Assembly (NCBI RefSeq): GCF_900546705.1 | Contig: NZ_URDP01000006.1 | Location: 7,194-71,193, forward strand | Length of the DNA stretch: 64,000 nt | Direction: 5' to 3' | Source: an uncultured Oscillibacter sp. | GTDB taxonomy: Bacteria; Bacillota; Clostridia; Oscillospirales; Oscillospiraceae | In this document: one piece after another, positions 16,238 to 23,826 of the stretch | How positions within the stretch are numbered: the stretch's first letter is position 1 | Layout: each line of letters opens with the position of its first letter | Program-made: the position numbers and the translations under genes | The notes under the pieces: generated by a model | What the model was told of the DNA's origin: nothing | What the model saw: only the letters and a program-made list of their open reading frames with translations | The model's database searches: none

Positions 16238-16723
16238 ATGGACCCCACCAAACGTATGATCCGGAAGATCGACAGAGACGCCCAGTATTTTGTGGCCAAG
16301 GCGCTGGGGCACTCCTCCCTGAGCCTTTCCGACTATGACATGATTCACACGGTCAACCACAACCCGGGCATCACCCAGGAGGAGCTGCGGAAAAAATACA
16401 GTCAGGACAAGAGCACCATTGCCCGCAGGGCTGCCAAGCTGGAAAAAGAGGGGTACATTGTGCGCCGCCCCCACCCGGTGGACGGCCGGCGCAAGCAGCT
16501 CTTCATTACGGAAAAGGGCGCGCTGCTGCGGGACGCCAAGGTGGAGGCGGAGTCGTTCTTCTTCCAGTGGCTCACCGCCTCCCTGACGCCGGAGGAGCTG
16601 GGGCAGCTCTGTCCCCTGCTCGAGCGCATCCAGGCCCGCAGCCGGGAGGAGCGGCAGGCCCAATTCCGAACTCTGCTGGCGCTGTATGCCTCCTCCCATT
16701 CGTCCAAAGAACCGGAGAAATAA
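16238..16723 (+). CDS. MarR-family transcriptional regulator
   Basis: 161-residue winged-helix repressor/activator. Helix-turn-helix and wing: GITQEELRKKYSQDKSTIARRAAKLEKEG, then VRRPHPVDGRRKQLFITEKG. N- and C-terminal helices form the dimer interface. ATG at 16238 follows GAGGAGG. It stands alone with its own promoter and terminator; its target and ligand cannot be inferred from the neighbours. Confidence 0.9.
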   Translation: MDPTKRMIRKIDRDAQYFVAKALGHSSLSLSDYDMIHTVNHNPGITQEELRKKYSQDKSTIARRAAKLEKEGYIVRRPHPVDGRRKQLFITEKGALLRDAKVEAESFFFQWLTASLTPEELGQLCPLLERIQARSREERQAQFRTLLALYASSHSSKEPEK

Positions 16724-16752
16724 AAAAGCGGGAACTTTCGTTCCCGCTTTTT
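16722..16752. terminator. Bidirectional terminator
   Basis: GCGGGAAC / GTTCCCGC with A6 before and T7 after, between the convergent MarR gene and the mtnA operon. Confidence 0.88.
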
Positions 16753-17022
16753 TTATGTGGTTTTTCCCAGAAGCTCCTCCGCCTGGGCCTGGTCCTCCGG
16801 CCGGACGGAGACATAATAGATTCGCCGGTCGATCCAGCCGTTAGGGCCATAGTTGCGCCGGTCGATCTTGGCGCCGCAGCCGCAGATGGGCATTTCACTT
16901 TCATAGGAGCCGGACTCCATGATCTTGATGCCGGCAGCCTTCAGTTTTTCCCGGGCGGCCTTCCAGGCGGCCTTGTCCCCCTGGACCCGATAGGCCACCA
17001 CCCGTTTGCCGAACAGGGCCAT
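16753..17022 (-). CDS. Hypothetical 89-residue protein, CGC motif
   Basis: I do not recognise a named family. The 89-residue cytoplasmic protein has an N-terminal ALFGKRVVAYRVQGD strand, a basic helix (KAAREKLKAAG), the Cys-Gly-Cys of MPICGCGAKIDRRNYGPNGW and a final strand-helix, giving an alpha/beta ferredoxin-like pattern. ATG at 17022 was chosen over the GTG at 17025 because of its GGAG spacing. It starts 3 nt after the mtnA stop and is therefore co-transcribed with mtnA. Confidence 0.7.
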   Translation of the reverse strand: MALFGKRVVAYRVQGDKAAWKAAREKLKAAGIKIMESGSYESEMPICGCGAKIDRRNYGPNGWIDRRIYYVSVRPEDQAQAEELLGKTT

Positions 17023-17025
17023 CAC

Positions 17026-18081
17026 TCACTCCTTTTCAAAGAGCGCCGCCAAAGACCGGTTGAAAGGCGGACGGCAGATGCCCTTTTCCGTGATGATGGC
17101 GGTAATGAGGTCGTGGTCCGTCACATCAAAGGCGGGGTTGTAGCACTTGACGCCCTCCGGCGCCATGGGCTTTGCATACCAGAGGGAACGGATCTCCTCC
17201 GGGTCCCGCAGCTCAATGGGAATGTGGGCGCCGTCGGGGCAGTCCATGTCAATGGTGGAGGTGGGCCCCAGCACATAGAAGGGGATGCCGTAGTGCCGGG
17301 CCAGAATGGCCACGCCGCTGGTACCGATCTTGTTGGCCGTGTCGCCGTTGGCGGCCACCCGGTCACAGCCTACGAAGCAGGCCTGCACCCACCCGTTTTT
17401 CATGACGATGGAGGCCATGTTGTCACAGATGAGGGTCACGTCCACGCCGCCCTTTTGCAGCTCGTAGCTGGTTAGGCGCGCGCCCTGAAGCAGGGGCCGG
17501 GTCTCGTCGGCGAACACGCGGATCTTCTTCCCCTCCTCCGCCGCCATCAGCAGCGCCCCCTGGGCGGTGCCGTAGCGGGAAGTTGCCAGAGGGCCGGCGT
17601 TGCAGTGGGTCAGCACGCCGTCGCCGTCTTTGATGAGGCTGGCGCCGTAACGGGAGATGGCCGTGCACATGGCGATGTCCTCTTCCTGGATGGCCGCCGC
17701 CCGCGCATACAGTGCATCCAGCACCGCCGCCCGGCCCTCCGCCCGGTGGAGTCGGGCAGTGTCCAGCATGGAGCGGATGGCCCAGCTGAGGTTCACCGCC
17801 GTGGGGCGGGAACTGTTGAGATACGTCCCCAGCTCCTCCAGGCCCTTCCAGAACGCCTCTTCTTCCTCCGGCAGCGCCCGGGCCATGGCGTACATGCCGT
17901 AGGCGGCGCAGATGCCGATGGCCGGGGCGCCCCGCACCCGCAGGAGCTTGATGGCGTCGTATACGTCCTCTGCCGTCTCCAGGCGCAGCTCCCGCTCTTC
18001 ACCCGGCAGCAGCGTCTGGTCGATGATGTACAGGGCCTCCTGCGTCTTGTCGTAGCGAATGTTTCGCACAGGTACGTTCAT
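17026..18081 (-). CDS. mtnA: S-methyl-5-thioribose-1-phosphate isomerase
   Basis: Converts MTR-1-P to MTRu-1-P in the methionine salvage pathway; eIF2B-like fold. 351 residues with RGAPAIGICAAYGM, THCNAGPLATSRYGTAQGA (catalytic Cys), GCDRVAANGDTANKIGTSG (catalytic Asp) and YVLGPTSTID. Start MNVPVRNIRYD follows GGAGGA. No other methionine salvage gene (mtnK, mtnB or an aldolase) lies in the window, so it may serve a truncated salvage or shunt route. The upstream nitroreductase is 14 nt away in the same direction. Confidence 0.92.
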   Translation of the reverse strand: MNVPVRNIRYDKTQEALYIIDQTLLPGEERELRLETAEDVYDAIKLLRVRGAPAIGICAAYGMYAMARALPEEEEAFWKGLEELGTYLNSSRPTAVNLSWAIRSMLDTARLHRAEGRAAVLDALYARAAAIQEEDIAMCTAISRYGASLIKDGDGVLTHCNAGPLATSRYGTAQGALLMAAEEGKKIRVFADETRPLLQGARLTSYELQKGGVDVTLICDNMASIVMKNGWVQACFVGCDRVAANGDTANKIGTSGVAILARHYGIPFYVLGPTSTIDMDCPDGAHIPIELRDPEEIRSLWYAKPMAPEGVKCYNPAFDVTDHDLITAIITEKGICRPPFNRSLAALFEKE

Positions 18082-18095
18082 GGGTTGTCCTCCGT

Positions 18096-18617
18096 TTACA
18101 CTTTTACGATAAAGCCCTCTTTCCGGGGCTTGGGGGCGGGCACATCTCCGTCGATGTAGCCCAGGATGCAGTTGCCCACACCCCGCAGCGTCTCCGGCAG
18201 TCCCCACTTGCGCAGCAGGGCCTTGCCCTCCGGCATGTCAAAAAGCTCCATGGCCCGGTTGATCCAGCAAGAGCCGACGCCCAGGGACCACGCCGCCGTC
18301 ATCAGATTGCCCATGACCAGCGAGCCGTCCTGGAGCCAGTTGACCTGCTCCCCGTCCGCCAGCACGACCACCACCGTGGGCGCGCCGTAGAAGGGATCCG
18401 CGCCGGGATTTCCCTGGATCCGGGCGTTGAGTCCGGACATATAGGCGATGGTCTCCGGGTCCTGCACCACCACCATCACCGCTGTCTGAAGCCCCTTGCC
18501 GGAGGCGGCCCAGGTGCCCGCGTCCAGAATGGCGTCCAGCTCCTCAGGCTTGATCTGCTCCTTTTGATAGCGGCGGATGCTGCGCCGCTCACGCAATACC
18601 CGCAGAGTCTCGTTCAT
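18096..18617 (-). CDS. Nitroreductase-family flavoprotein
   Basis: 173-residue FMN-dependent oxidoreductase. The N-terminus RERRSIRRYQKEQIKPEELDAIL is the FMN phosphate-binding Arg-rich motif; GSCWINRA and GVGNCILGYIDGD near the C-terminus are typical. Start at MNETLRVL; the upstream reading is unrelated. First gene of a probable three-gene transcript with mtnA and the CGC protein. Substrate unknown; family members reduce nitroaromatics, quinones or enoates. Confidence 0.88.
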   Translation of the reverse strand: MNETLRVLRERRSIRRYQKEQIKPEELDAILDAGTWAASGKGLQTAVMVVVQDPETIAYMSGLNARIQGNPGADPFYGAPTVVVVLADGEQVNWLQDGSLVMGNLMTAAWSLGVGSCWINRAMELFDMPEGKALLRKWGLPETLRGVGNCILGYIDGDVPAPKPRKEGFIVKV

Positions 18618-18740
18618 AAAGATTCCCGCCTTTCTTGATTGGTTTTCTTTTTTATTGTACCACGCCGCCGCCGTCCGGGAAAGAGGGTTTGCGTCCTGCG
18701 GCGCAAATTCCCCCAGCGCCGGCCGCTCAGCGGTTTTGGC

Positions 18741-18769
18741 GCATATGTTCCGCTTCGGGCGCATAGGAT
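18741..18769 (+). promoter_or_regulatory. Candidate sigma-E promoter of spoIIID
   Basis: GCATATGT (18741-18748), 13-nt spacer, CATAGGAT (18762-18769). This resembles the sigma-E elements (-35 like GTCATATT, -10 like CATACAAT) and lies 30 nt before spoIIID, a sigma-E gene in Bacillus. Confidence 0.5.
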
Positions 18770-18799
18770 GGAGCAACAAGAGGCGGGGAGTGTTGTGCT

Positions 18800-19048
18800 T
18801 TGAAGGGAAACATGGAGGAGCGGGCGGAACGCCTGGCGCAGTACATGATCGAAAACCGGACCACCGTCCGCGCCGCCGCGCAGAAGTTCGGCATCAGCAA
18901 GTCCACGGTCCACAAGGACATTTCCGAGCGCCTGCCCCAGTTCAACCGGGCGCTCTACAATCAGGTCAAGGAAATTTTGGAAGTCAACAAGGCCCAGCGC
19001 CATATCCGGGGCGGTATCGCCACCCGAAAAAAGTATCGCGGCGCCTGA
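18800..19048 (+). CDS. spoIIID: Stage III sporulation regulator SpoIIID
   Basis: Mother-cell DNA-binding regulator of sporulation. 82 residues with the near-invariant helix-turn-helix TVRAAAQKFGISKSTVHKD, followed by ERLPQFN, VKEILEVNKAQRHIRGG and a basic tail. A TTG start at 18800 is preferred: it gives MKGNMEERAERLAQYM, matching the MKDYIEERA-type N-terminus of the family, and has GGGGAG upstream. The internal ATG at 18812 would remove conserved residues. This is the clearest evidence that the organism forms spores. Confidence 0.93.
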   Translation: MKGNMEERAERLAQYMIENRTTVRAAAQKFGISKSTVHKDISERLPQFNRALYNQVKEILEVNKAQRHIRGGIATRKKYRGA

Positions 19049-19092
19049 GCGATGCATACACTGCGGTGAAAGCCTGAACTGGAGGAATGATT

Positions 19093-19344
19093 ATGGCAAA
19101 CTGTTCCCACGGCCGCGGGCGCGCTGCCCGGACCGCAGCGTCCCAGCCGGTGCCGGTGGTCCCCACCACGCCGGAGCCGCCGGTGCGCCGGTGGCCCCAT
19201 CCGGTGGAATGCCCCCCGGTCTCCCGGGACGCGGGCCCCACGCTCCACTACATACGCTGCGCCCTCTCTTATCAAAATCAGCTGCTGGCGGATATCAAGG
19301 CTCTGCTCCAGCAGCTGGCCGCAGCGCAGGACGAGGCTCCGTAA
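19093..19344 (+). CDS. Small proline-rich protein downstream of spoIIID
   Basis: 83 residues, unrecognised. The N-terminal half is basic and proline-rich (GRGRAARTAASQPVPVVP, PEPPVRRWPHPVECPP). The C-terminal third is a predicted amphipathic helix (LSYQNQLLADIKALLQQLAAA). It contains three cysteines. ATG at 19093 follows GGAGG and lies 44 nt after spoIIID, so it may share the mother-cell transcript and act in sporulation; this is inference from position only. Confidence 0.6.
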   Translation: MANCSHGRGRAARTAASQPVPVVPTTPEPPVRRWPHPVECPPVSRDAGPTLHYIRCALSYQNQLLADIKALLQQLAAAQDEAP

Positions 19345-19348
19345 TGGA

Positions 19349-19374
19349 TGGCGTGCCCTCCGGCACGCCATTTT
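19349..19374 (+). terminator. Terminator of the spoIIID transcript
   Basis: TGGCGTGCC / GGCACGCCA 9-bp stem with CTCC loop and TTTT. Confidence 0.8.
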
Positions 19375-19378
19375 CCTC

Positions 19379-19420
19379 TTGTTTTTTTGGACAGGCCGCT
19401 TTATAATAATGTAACATTAT
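19379..19420 (+). promoter_or_regulatory. LCP gene promoter with inverted repeat
   Basis: TTGTTT (19379-19384), 17 nt, TATAAT (19402-19407). ATAATG-TAA-CATTAT (19406-19420) is a 6-bp inverted repeat covering the end of the -10 and the predicted start site, a possible operator. Confidence 0.55.
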
Positions 19421-19491
19421 GTAAATCGCTGGTCCAATCGGTTCCAGCCCATCACCGCGGCCGCCGGCCGTGTCTACAAGGAGTATTTCTT

Positions 19492-20478
19492 ATGGCCAAG
19501 CGACGCCGCCGGCGCAGTTGGAGCCGGACTTTGCTGCTCGTTGTCTTTGTGTTTGCCGCCGTGTATGCCGGTGTACACTGTCTGTTCAGCGCCCCGGAGA
19601 TCCATGCACAGGATTCCTCCCAGGAGGCGCAGGTTCTCTCGGAGCAGACCGATTCCGAAGAATCCGCCGCTGCTGCAGCCCTTGCGGCCCACACAGAGCG
19701 CAAGGACAATTTTTACACCATTCTGGTCTCCGGCGTGGATGACGGCAACGGCGGCAGCGACACCAACATTCTGCTGGCCGTGGACGCGGGAAGCGGCAAG
19801 ATCCACGGCGTCAGCATCCCCCGGGACACCAAGGCCATCGTCAACGGGAAAGCCCACAAGATCAACTTCGCCTACAACAGCGGCGGTGCAGCCCTGCTGG
19901 CCCAGACCATCTCCGATCAGCTGGGGATTCCCGTGGACTTTACGGTCACCGTGGACCTGAGCGGCTTTATCGCCCTGGTGGACGCCATCGGCGGCGTGGA
20001 CTTCTATGTGCCCATCAACATGAATTATGACGACCCGGTTCAGAATCTGTCCATCCACTTCAGCAAGGGGATGCAGCACCTGAGCGGCCAGGAGGCCATG
20101 GAGGTGGTGCGGTTCCGCCACAACAACGACGGCACCGGTTACGGCAGCGAGGACATCGGCCGTATGAATACCCAGCAGGAGTTTTTGAAGACCGTGGCAG
20201 CCCAGACGCTCACGCTCTCCAATCTGGACAAGGCCGGTACCTTTGCCAAGATTTTTCAGCAGTACGTGGATACGGACCTGACGCTGGGGAACCTGGCGTG
20301 GCTGGGCAAGGAGGCCATCACCATGGGCGCGGAAAACATCTCGTTTTCCATCCTGCCCGGAGAGTGGAAATCTCCCTATATTTATCTGGACCAGGAGGCT
20401 GTGCTCTCCCTGGTCAACGAATCCCTGAATCCGTATGTGGAAGACCGGGTCATGGAGGATCTGAACATTCCGTCCTGA
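19492..20478 (+). CDS. LytR-CpsA-Psr (LCP) family cell-wall glycopolymer transferase
   Basis: Membrane-anchored enzyme that transfers teichoic acid, polysaccharide or similar polymers from lipid carrier to peptidoglycan. 328 residues: Arg-rich cytoplasmic start (MAKRRRRRSWSR), one transmembrane helix at about 13-33, a linker, then the LCP domain with GSDTNILLAVD, ISIPRDTK-like VSIPRDTKA, INFAYNSGG, IGGVDFYVP and VVRFRHNNDGTG followed by DIGRMNTQQEFL (the conserved Arg and Asp residues that bind the pyrophosphate lipid). Start at 19492 after AAGGAG. Confidence 0.93.
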   Translation: MAKRRRRRSWSRTLLLVVFVFAAVYAGVHCLFSAPEIHAQDSSQEAQVLSEQTDSEESAAAAALAAHTERKDNFYTILVSGVDDGNGGSDTNILLAVDAGSGKIHGVSIPRDTKAIVNGKAHKINFAYNSGGAALLAQTISDQLGIPVDFTVTVDLSGFIALVDAIGGVDFYVPINMNYDDPVQNLSIHFSKGMQHLSGQEAMEVVRFRHNNDGTGYGSEDIGRMNTQQEFLKTVAAQTLTLSNLDKAGTFAKIFQQYVDTDLTLGNLAWLGKEAITMGAENISFSILPGEWKSPYIYLDQEAVLSLVNESLNPYVEDRVMEDLNIPS

Positions 20479-20515
20479 ACCGGGTTTTTTCCACCGCCGA
20501 CCAGGAGGTGCTGTC

Positions 20516-21943
20516 ATGAAAAAAAGATTTCTCTCCCTGCTGCTGGCGCTGAGTCTGCTGCTGACGGCCCCCGTCCTGGCAGCCCAAGCCGCTCCGGAGC
20601 GGATCAAAACCTATTCCGGCCAGTTTTCCGATGTTTCCGTGGGCTCCACGTTTTATGAAAACGTGGCAGCCCTCTATGAGTACGGCCTGACTGTGGGCAA
20701 GGCCGACGGCACCTTTGGCCCTCAGGACTCCGTCACCGTGGGCCAGGCGGTCATCTTCGCCGCCCGTGCCCGCAGCCTGTATCTGACCGGTGACCCGGAG
20801 CAGGGCGCTTCCGGCTTTGCCGCCTCCGGGCAGGCGGCCTATGCACCCTATCTGCGCTACCTCCAGTCCCAGGGCGTGCTGGCCGATGAACTGACCGGTA
20901 CCTACACCTCCGCCGCCACCCGGGCCCAGGTGGCCCACATTCTGGCAGGTACCCTGCCGGAGGGAACCCTGCCGCTCATCAATGACGCGGCGGTAACCCA
21001 GGGGTACGCCTCCCGCCGCTATGTGACGGACGTAACGGAGTACACTCCCTACTACCGGGACATTCTCTACCTCTACCGCACGGGGCTTTCCCAGGGCAGC
21101 GGCAGTGACGCCGCTTTCTCTCCGTCCTCGGCCATTACCCGGGGTGCCCTGGCCGCCATGCTCACACGGCTGGTGGACCCATCGCTGCGGATCACCCTCT
21201 CCTGGGACACTGGCAGCGCCTATCCCTCCGCCGCCGGAACCACCCTGGCGAGTCTCGTGCCCGCAGGTACCTATGTGGCCACGCCTTCCACCCGGGATGA
21301 GCTGGAACAATCCGTACGCTACATGCTCTCCTCCGGGAAAAACACGCTGACGCTCCGCTACGACAATCTGACCGCCATCCGGGCCCGGCAGATCATGGAG
21401 GAAGCGCTGTCCATTGTCAAAACCTACTGTGAGCAGTGCTACAACACCGCCTCTTGTACCTACACCGCCGAGGGTGCTCTGACCCTGACCTTCTCCGCCG
21501 CCAGTGCCGGAGAGAACCTGAGCTCCTACCGATCCCAGGCCATGGCCGCCGCCATTGCCGTTCACGATCAGCTGTGGAAGGAGGGTGCCATCAATGCCCG
21601 CATGACGGAGTGGGAGAAGGCCCGGGTCTACTACACCTGGATCTGCGACAACTGCGTCTACGATTACAGCGCCTCGGACACCTCCCTCAGCCACATCGCC
21701 TACAATCTCTTCGTCAACGGCGCGGCGGTATGTGACGGCTATACCGGCGCCTACAATCTGCTCTTGAAGCTGGAGGGTATCTCCTGTACGGCCCTTTCCA
21801 ACAGCGATCACATCTGGACTGTGGCTGTGCTGGACGGTACCCAGGTGCACATCGACACCACCTGGGGCGACAGCGGCAGCACCGTCAACTACGACTACTT
21901 CGCCATGACGCCCACTCAGTCCTGGAGCCTGCACTCCTGGTAA
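20516..21943 (+). CDS. Secreted SLH-domain transglutaminase-like protein
   Basis: 475 residues with a Sec signal peptide (about 1-26, ending AAQAA). About three S-layer-homology-like repeats lie across residues 33-215 (FSDVSVGSTFYENVAALYEYG, TFGPQDSVTVGQA, DVTEYTPYYRDILYLYRTG, AFSPSSAITRG). The C-terminus is a transglutaminase/protease-like domain with a visible triad: Cys406 in AAVCDGYTG, His432 in DHIWT and Asp447 in HIDTTW. It probably attaches to secondary wall polymer and processes or crosslinks surface proteins. ATG follows AGGAGG; it is 37 nt after the LCP gene, so the two may be co-expressed. Confidence 0.88.
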   Translation: MKKRFLSLLLALSLLLTAPVLAAQAAPERIKTYSGQFSDVSVGSTFYENVAALYEYGLTVGKADGTFGPQDSVTVGQAVIFAARARSLYLTGDPEQGASGFAASGQAAYAPYLRYLQSQGVLADELTGTYTSAATRAQVAHILAGTLPEGTLPLINDAAVTQGYASRRYVTDVTEYTPYYRDILYLYRTGLSQGSGSDAAFSPSSAITRGALAAMLTRLVDPSLRITLSWDTGSAYPSAAGTTLASLVPAGTYVATPSTRDELEQSVRYMLSSGKNTLTLRYDNLTAIRARQIMEEALSIVKTYCEQCYNTASCTYTAEGALTLTFSAASAGENLSSYRSQAMAAAIAVHDQLWKEGAINARMTEWEKARVYYTWICDNCVYDYSASDTSLSHIAYNLFVNGAAVCDGYTGAYNLLLKLEGISCTALSNSDHIWTVAVLDGTQVHIDTTWGDSGSTVNYDYFAMTPTQSWSLHSW

Positions 21944-21950
21944 AAACATC

Positions 21951-21990
21951 AAAAAAGAGCGCCCACCCGGTCGGGTGGGCGCTCTTTTTT
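21951..21990. terminator. Bidirectional terminator
   Basis: GAGCGCCCACCC / GGGTGGGCGCTC, 12-bp stem, A6 and T6 flanks, between convergent genes. Confidence 0.92.
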
Positions 21991-21991
21991 C

Positions 21992-22285
21992 TTACAGGTG
22001 ATGGTCCCGCAGCAGCCGCTTGGCCTGCTCCCACAGCTCATCGCTGACGGTCTGCACCACCGCCACCTTCTGCACAATCTCGGGCAGCGCCTTCACCAGC
22101 TCCGCCTCCACCAGTGTCTCGTTGGTCAAATCGGCGGAGGGGCAGCCGGCACACTGGCCCAGCAGTTTCACGTACAGCACACCATTTTCCAGATGGTCGA
22201 TCTGAATCTCCCCTCCGTGGGCGTGCAGAGCAGGGCGCACCCGCTCATCCAAGACTTTTTCAATGCGTTGCAGCGCTTCATTCAT
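21992..22285 (-). CDS. NifU C-terminal-domain (Nfu-like) protein
   Basis: 97-residue Fe-S scaffold-type protein. The core RPALHAHGGEIQIDHLENGVLYVKLLGQCAGCPSADLT contains the CxxC that holds a bridging [4Fe-4S] cluster in Nfu proteins. Such proteins deliver clusters to target enzymes. It is the last gene of the LRR-VWA-MoxR operon, overlapping the MoxR gene by 8 nt. That could be chance or point to a metal-linked role for the operon. Confidence 0.88.
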   Translation of the reverse strand: MNEALQRIEKVLDERVRPALHAHGGEIQIDHLENGVLYVKLLGQCAGCPSADLTNETLVEAELVKALPEIVQKVAVVQTVSDELWEQAKRLLRDHHL

Positions 22286-23813
22286 GGTGGGCTTCCTCCT
22301 CTTTTTTCTCCGTCATAGCAGCGGCGATCTCGGAACGGATCTGCCGGCGGCGGTCATCAAACAGCAGCTCCCGGTTGTGGCGGAAGTAGGCGTCACAGCC
22401 GAAGTTCTCCACAAACCAGCTGGTATCGTATCCGGCGGTGATCTCCGTAACGAAGATCACCAGCTCCTGGCTCTGGCCCAGAGCCTCTTCCAAAAAGCGG
22501 AAAGCGTTGTCAAAGTACCCACCGCACAGCGTGCCCAGCTGCTCCCGGCGGTCCACCTCTTCGGAAAACCAGCCCCGCACCAGATCCATGGCCGTCTCTT
22601 TGTTTTCCGGTGCCTGGGTCAAAAGCCGGGTCTGGTATGTCTCCAGAATATGAATCTCCCGCTGCCCCAGGTCCCGCTCCTCCTTTTGCAGCTGTCCGGC
22701 CTCTCCGGCCAGGCGGAGCTTCTCCCGCCGCTTCCAGAGGAGCTGGTCCAAAATGGCCCCGGCGTCCGCCTGGGGCAGCTTGTCCCGCAGCTCCGTCAGT
22801 GCGGCGTGAAGCCGCTCGGTCAGCGTGTCCTGGCGCCGGATGTCCCCCGCCGCCTCGCTGAGGCGGGAGAGCACCAGTCCCAGCACGGAGAGCTTTTCAT
22901 CAAAGGGCGCCGCCCGCAGCTCCGAGGCCGTAACCGCGTGCCACGTGCCCTCCAGGATGGCATCCACATGGTAGGTCTTTTGATATTTGTTGTACAGCTC
23001 CAGATATCCGGCAAAATCCCGTGCTACCTGAGGCAGCTGGATATACTGGCCCACCACGTCCCGGTCCGCCGTGAGTCCCAGCTTCTCATAGGCGTACAGC
23101 AGCTCGCTCAGGTCCTCCCAGCCCCGGGCGGTGGCAAAGCGGATGCCGTCCACCGTGTTCTCGATCCGGTAGAAGTTCTCCTTCTTGATGTCCAGGTACG
23201 AGATGACGGCCCCGTGGAGTCCCTTCCGCCGGGCGTACTCCTTCCAGACACCGAAGTCTTCCTCCACATCAATGCGCTTGACCCGGTCCAGCGTCACCAC
23301 GTCGAAGTCCCGGACGGACTTGTTGTACTCCGGAGGGTTGCCTGCCGCCACAATGAGCCACCCTTCCGGCAGCTTCTGATTGCCGAAGGTCTTGCACTGG
23401 AGGAATTGCAGCATCATGGGCGCCAGTGTCTCGGAGACGCAGTTGATCTCGTCGAGAAACAAGATGCCCTCCTTGAGCCCCGTGCGCTCCATAAGCTGGT
23501 AGACGGAGGAGAGGATCTCGCTCATGGTGTACTCGGTGACGGAGTACTCCCGTCCGCCGTAGGTGCGCTTTTCAATAAAGGGCAGTCCCACGGCGCTCTG
23601 GCGGGTGTGGTGGGTGATGGTGTAGGCCACCAGTCCCACGCCGGTCTCAGCGGCGATCTGCTCCATGATCTGGGTCTTGCCGATGCCCGGAGGGCCCATC
23701 AGCAGCACGGGCCGCTGGCGGATGGAGGGAATAAGGTAATTGCCCAGGGCGTCCCGGGTCAGATACGCCCGCAGCGTGTTGGTAATCTCCTGCTTTGCCT
23801 GTTTGATATTCAT
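22278..23813 (-). CDS. MoxR-type AAA+ ATPase
   Basis: 511-residue AAA+ ATPase. Walker A LLMGPPGIGKTQIM at about residues 37-50, Walker B ILFLDEINCVSE, and sensor-1-type IVAAGNPPEYN. The C-terminal 200 residues are helical and Lys/Glu-rich (EAGQLQKEERDLGQREIHILE) and are not part of the ATPase core. MoxR proteins act as chaperones that insert metals or remodel partners together with VWA proteins. Here the VWA partner is the immediately upstream gene, 13 nt away. Start at MNIKQAKQEIT after AAGGAG. Confidence 0.9.
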   Translation of the reverse strand: MNIKQAKQEITNTLRAYLTRDALGNYLIPSIRQRPVLLMGPPGIGKTQIMEQIAAETGVGLVAYTITHHTRQSAVGLPFIEKRTYGGREYSVTEYTMSEILSSVYQLMERTGLKEGILFLDEINCVSETLAPMMLQFLQCKTFGNQKLPEGWLIVAAGNPPEYNKSVRDFDVVTLDRVKRIDVEEDFGVWKEYARRKGLHGAVISYLDIKKENFYRIENTVDGIRFATARGWEDLSELLYAYEKLGLTADRDVVGQYIQLPQVARDFAGYLELYNKYQKTYHVDAILEGTWHAVTASELRAAPFDEKLSVLGLVLSRLSEAAGDIRRQDTLTERLHAALTELRDKLPQADAGAILDQLLWKRREKLRLAGEAGQLQKEERDLGQREIHILETYQTRLLTQAPENKETAMDLVRGWFSEEVDRREQLGTLCGGYFDNAFRFLEEALGQSQELVIFVTEITAGYDTSWFVENFGCDAYFRHNRELLFDDRRRQIRSEIAAAMTEKKEEEAHHE

Positions 23814-23826
23814 ACTTGATTGCTCC

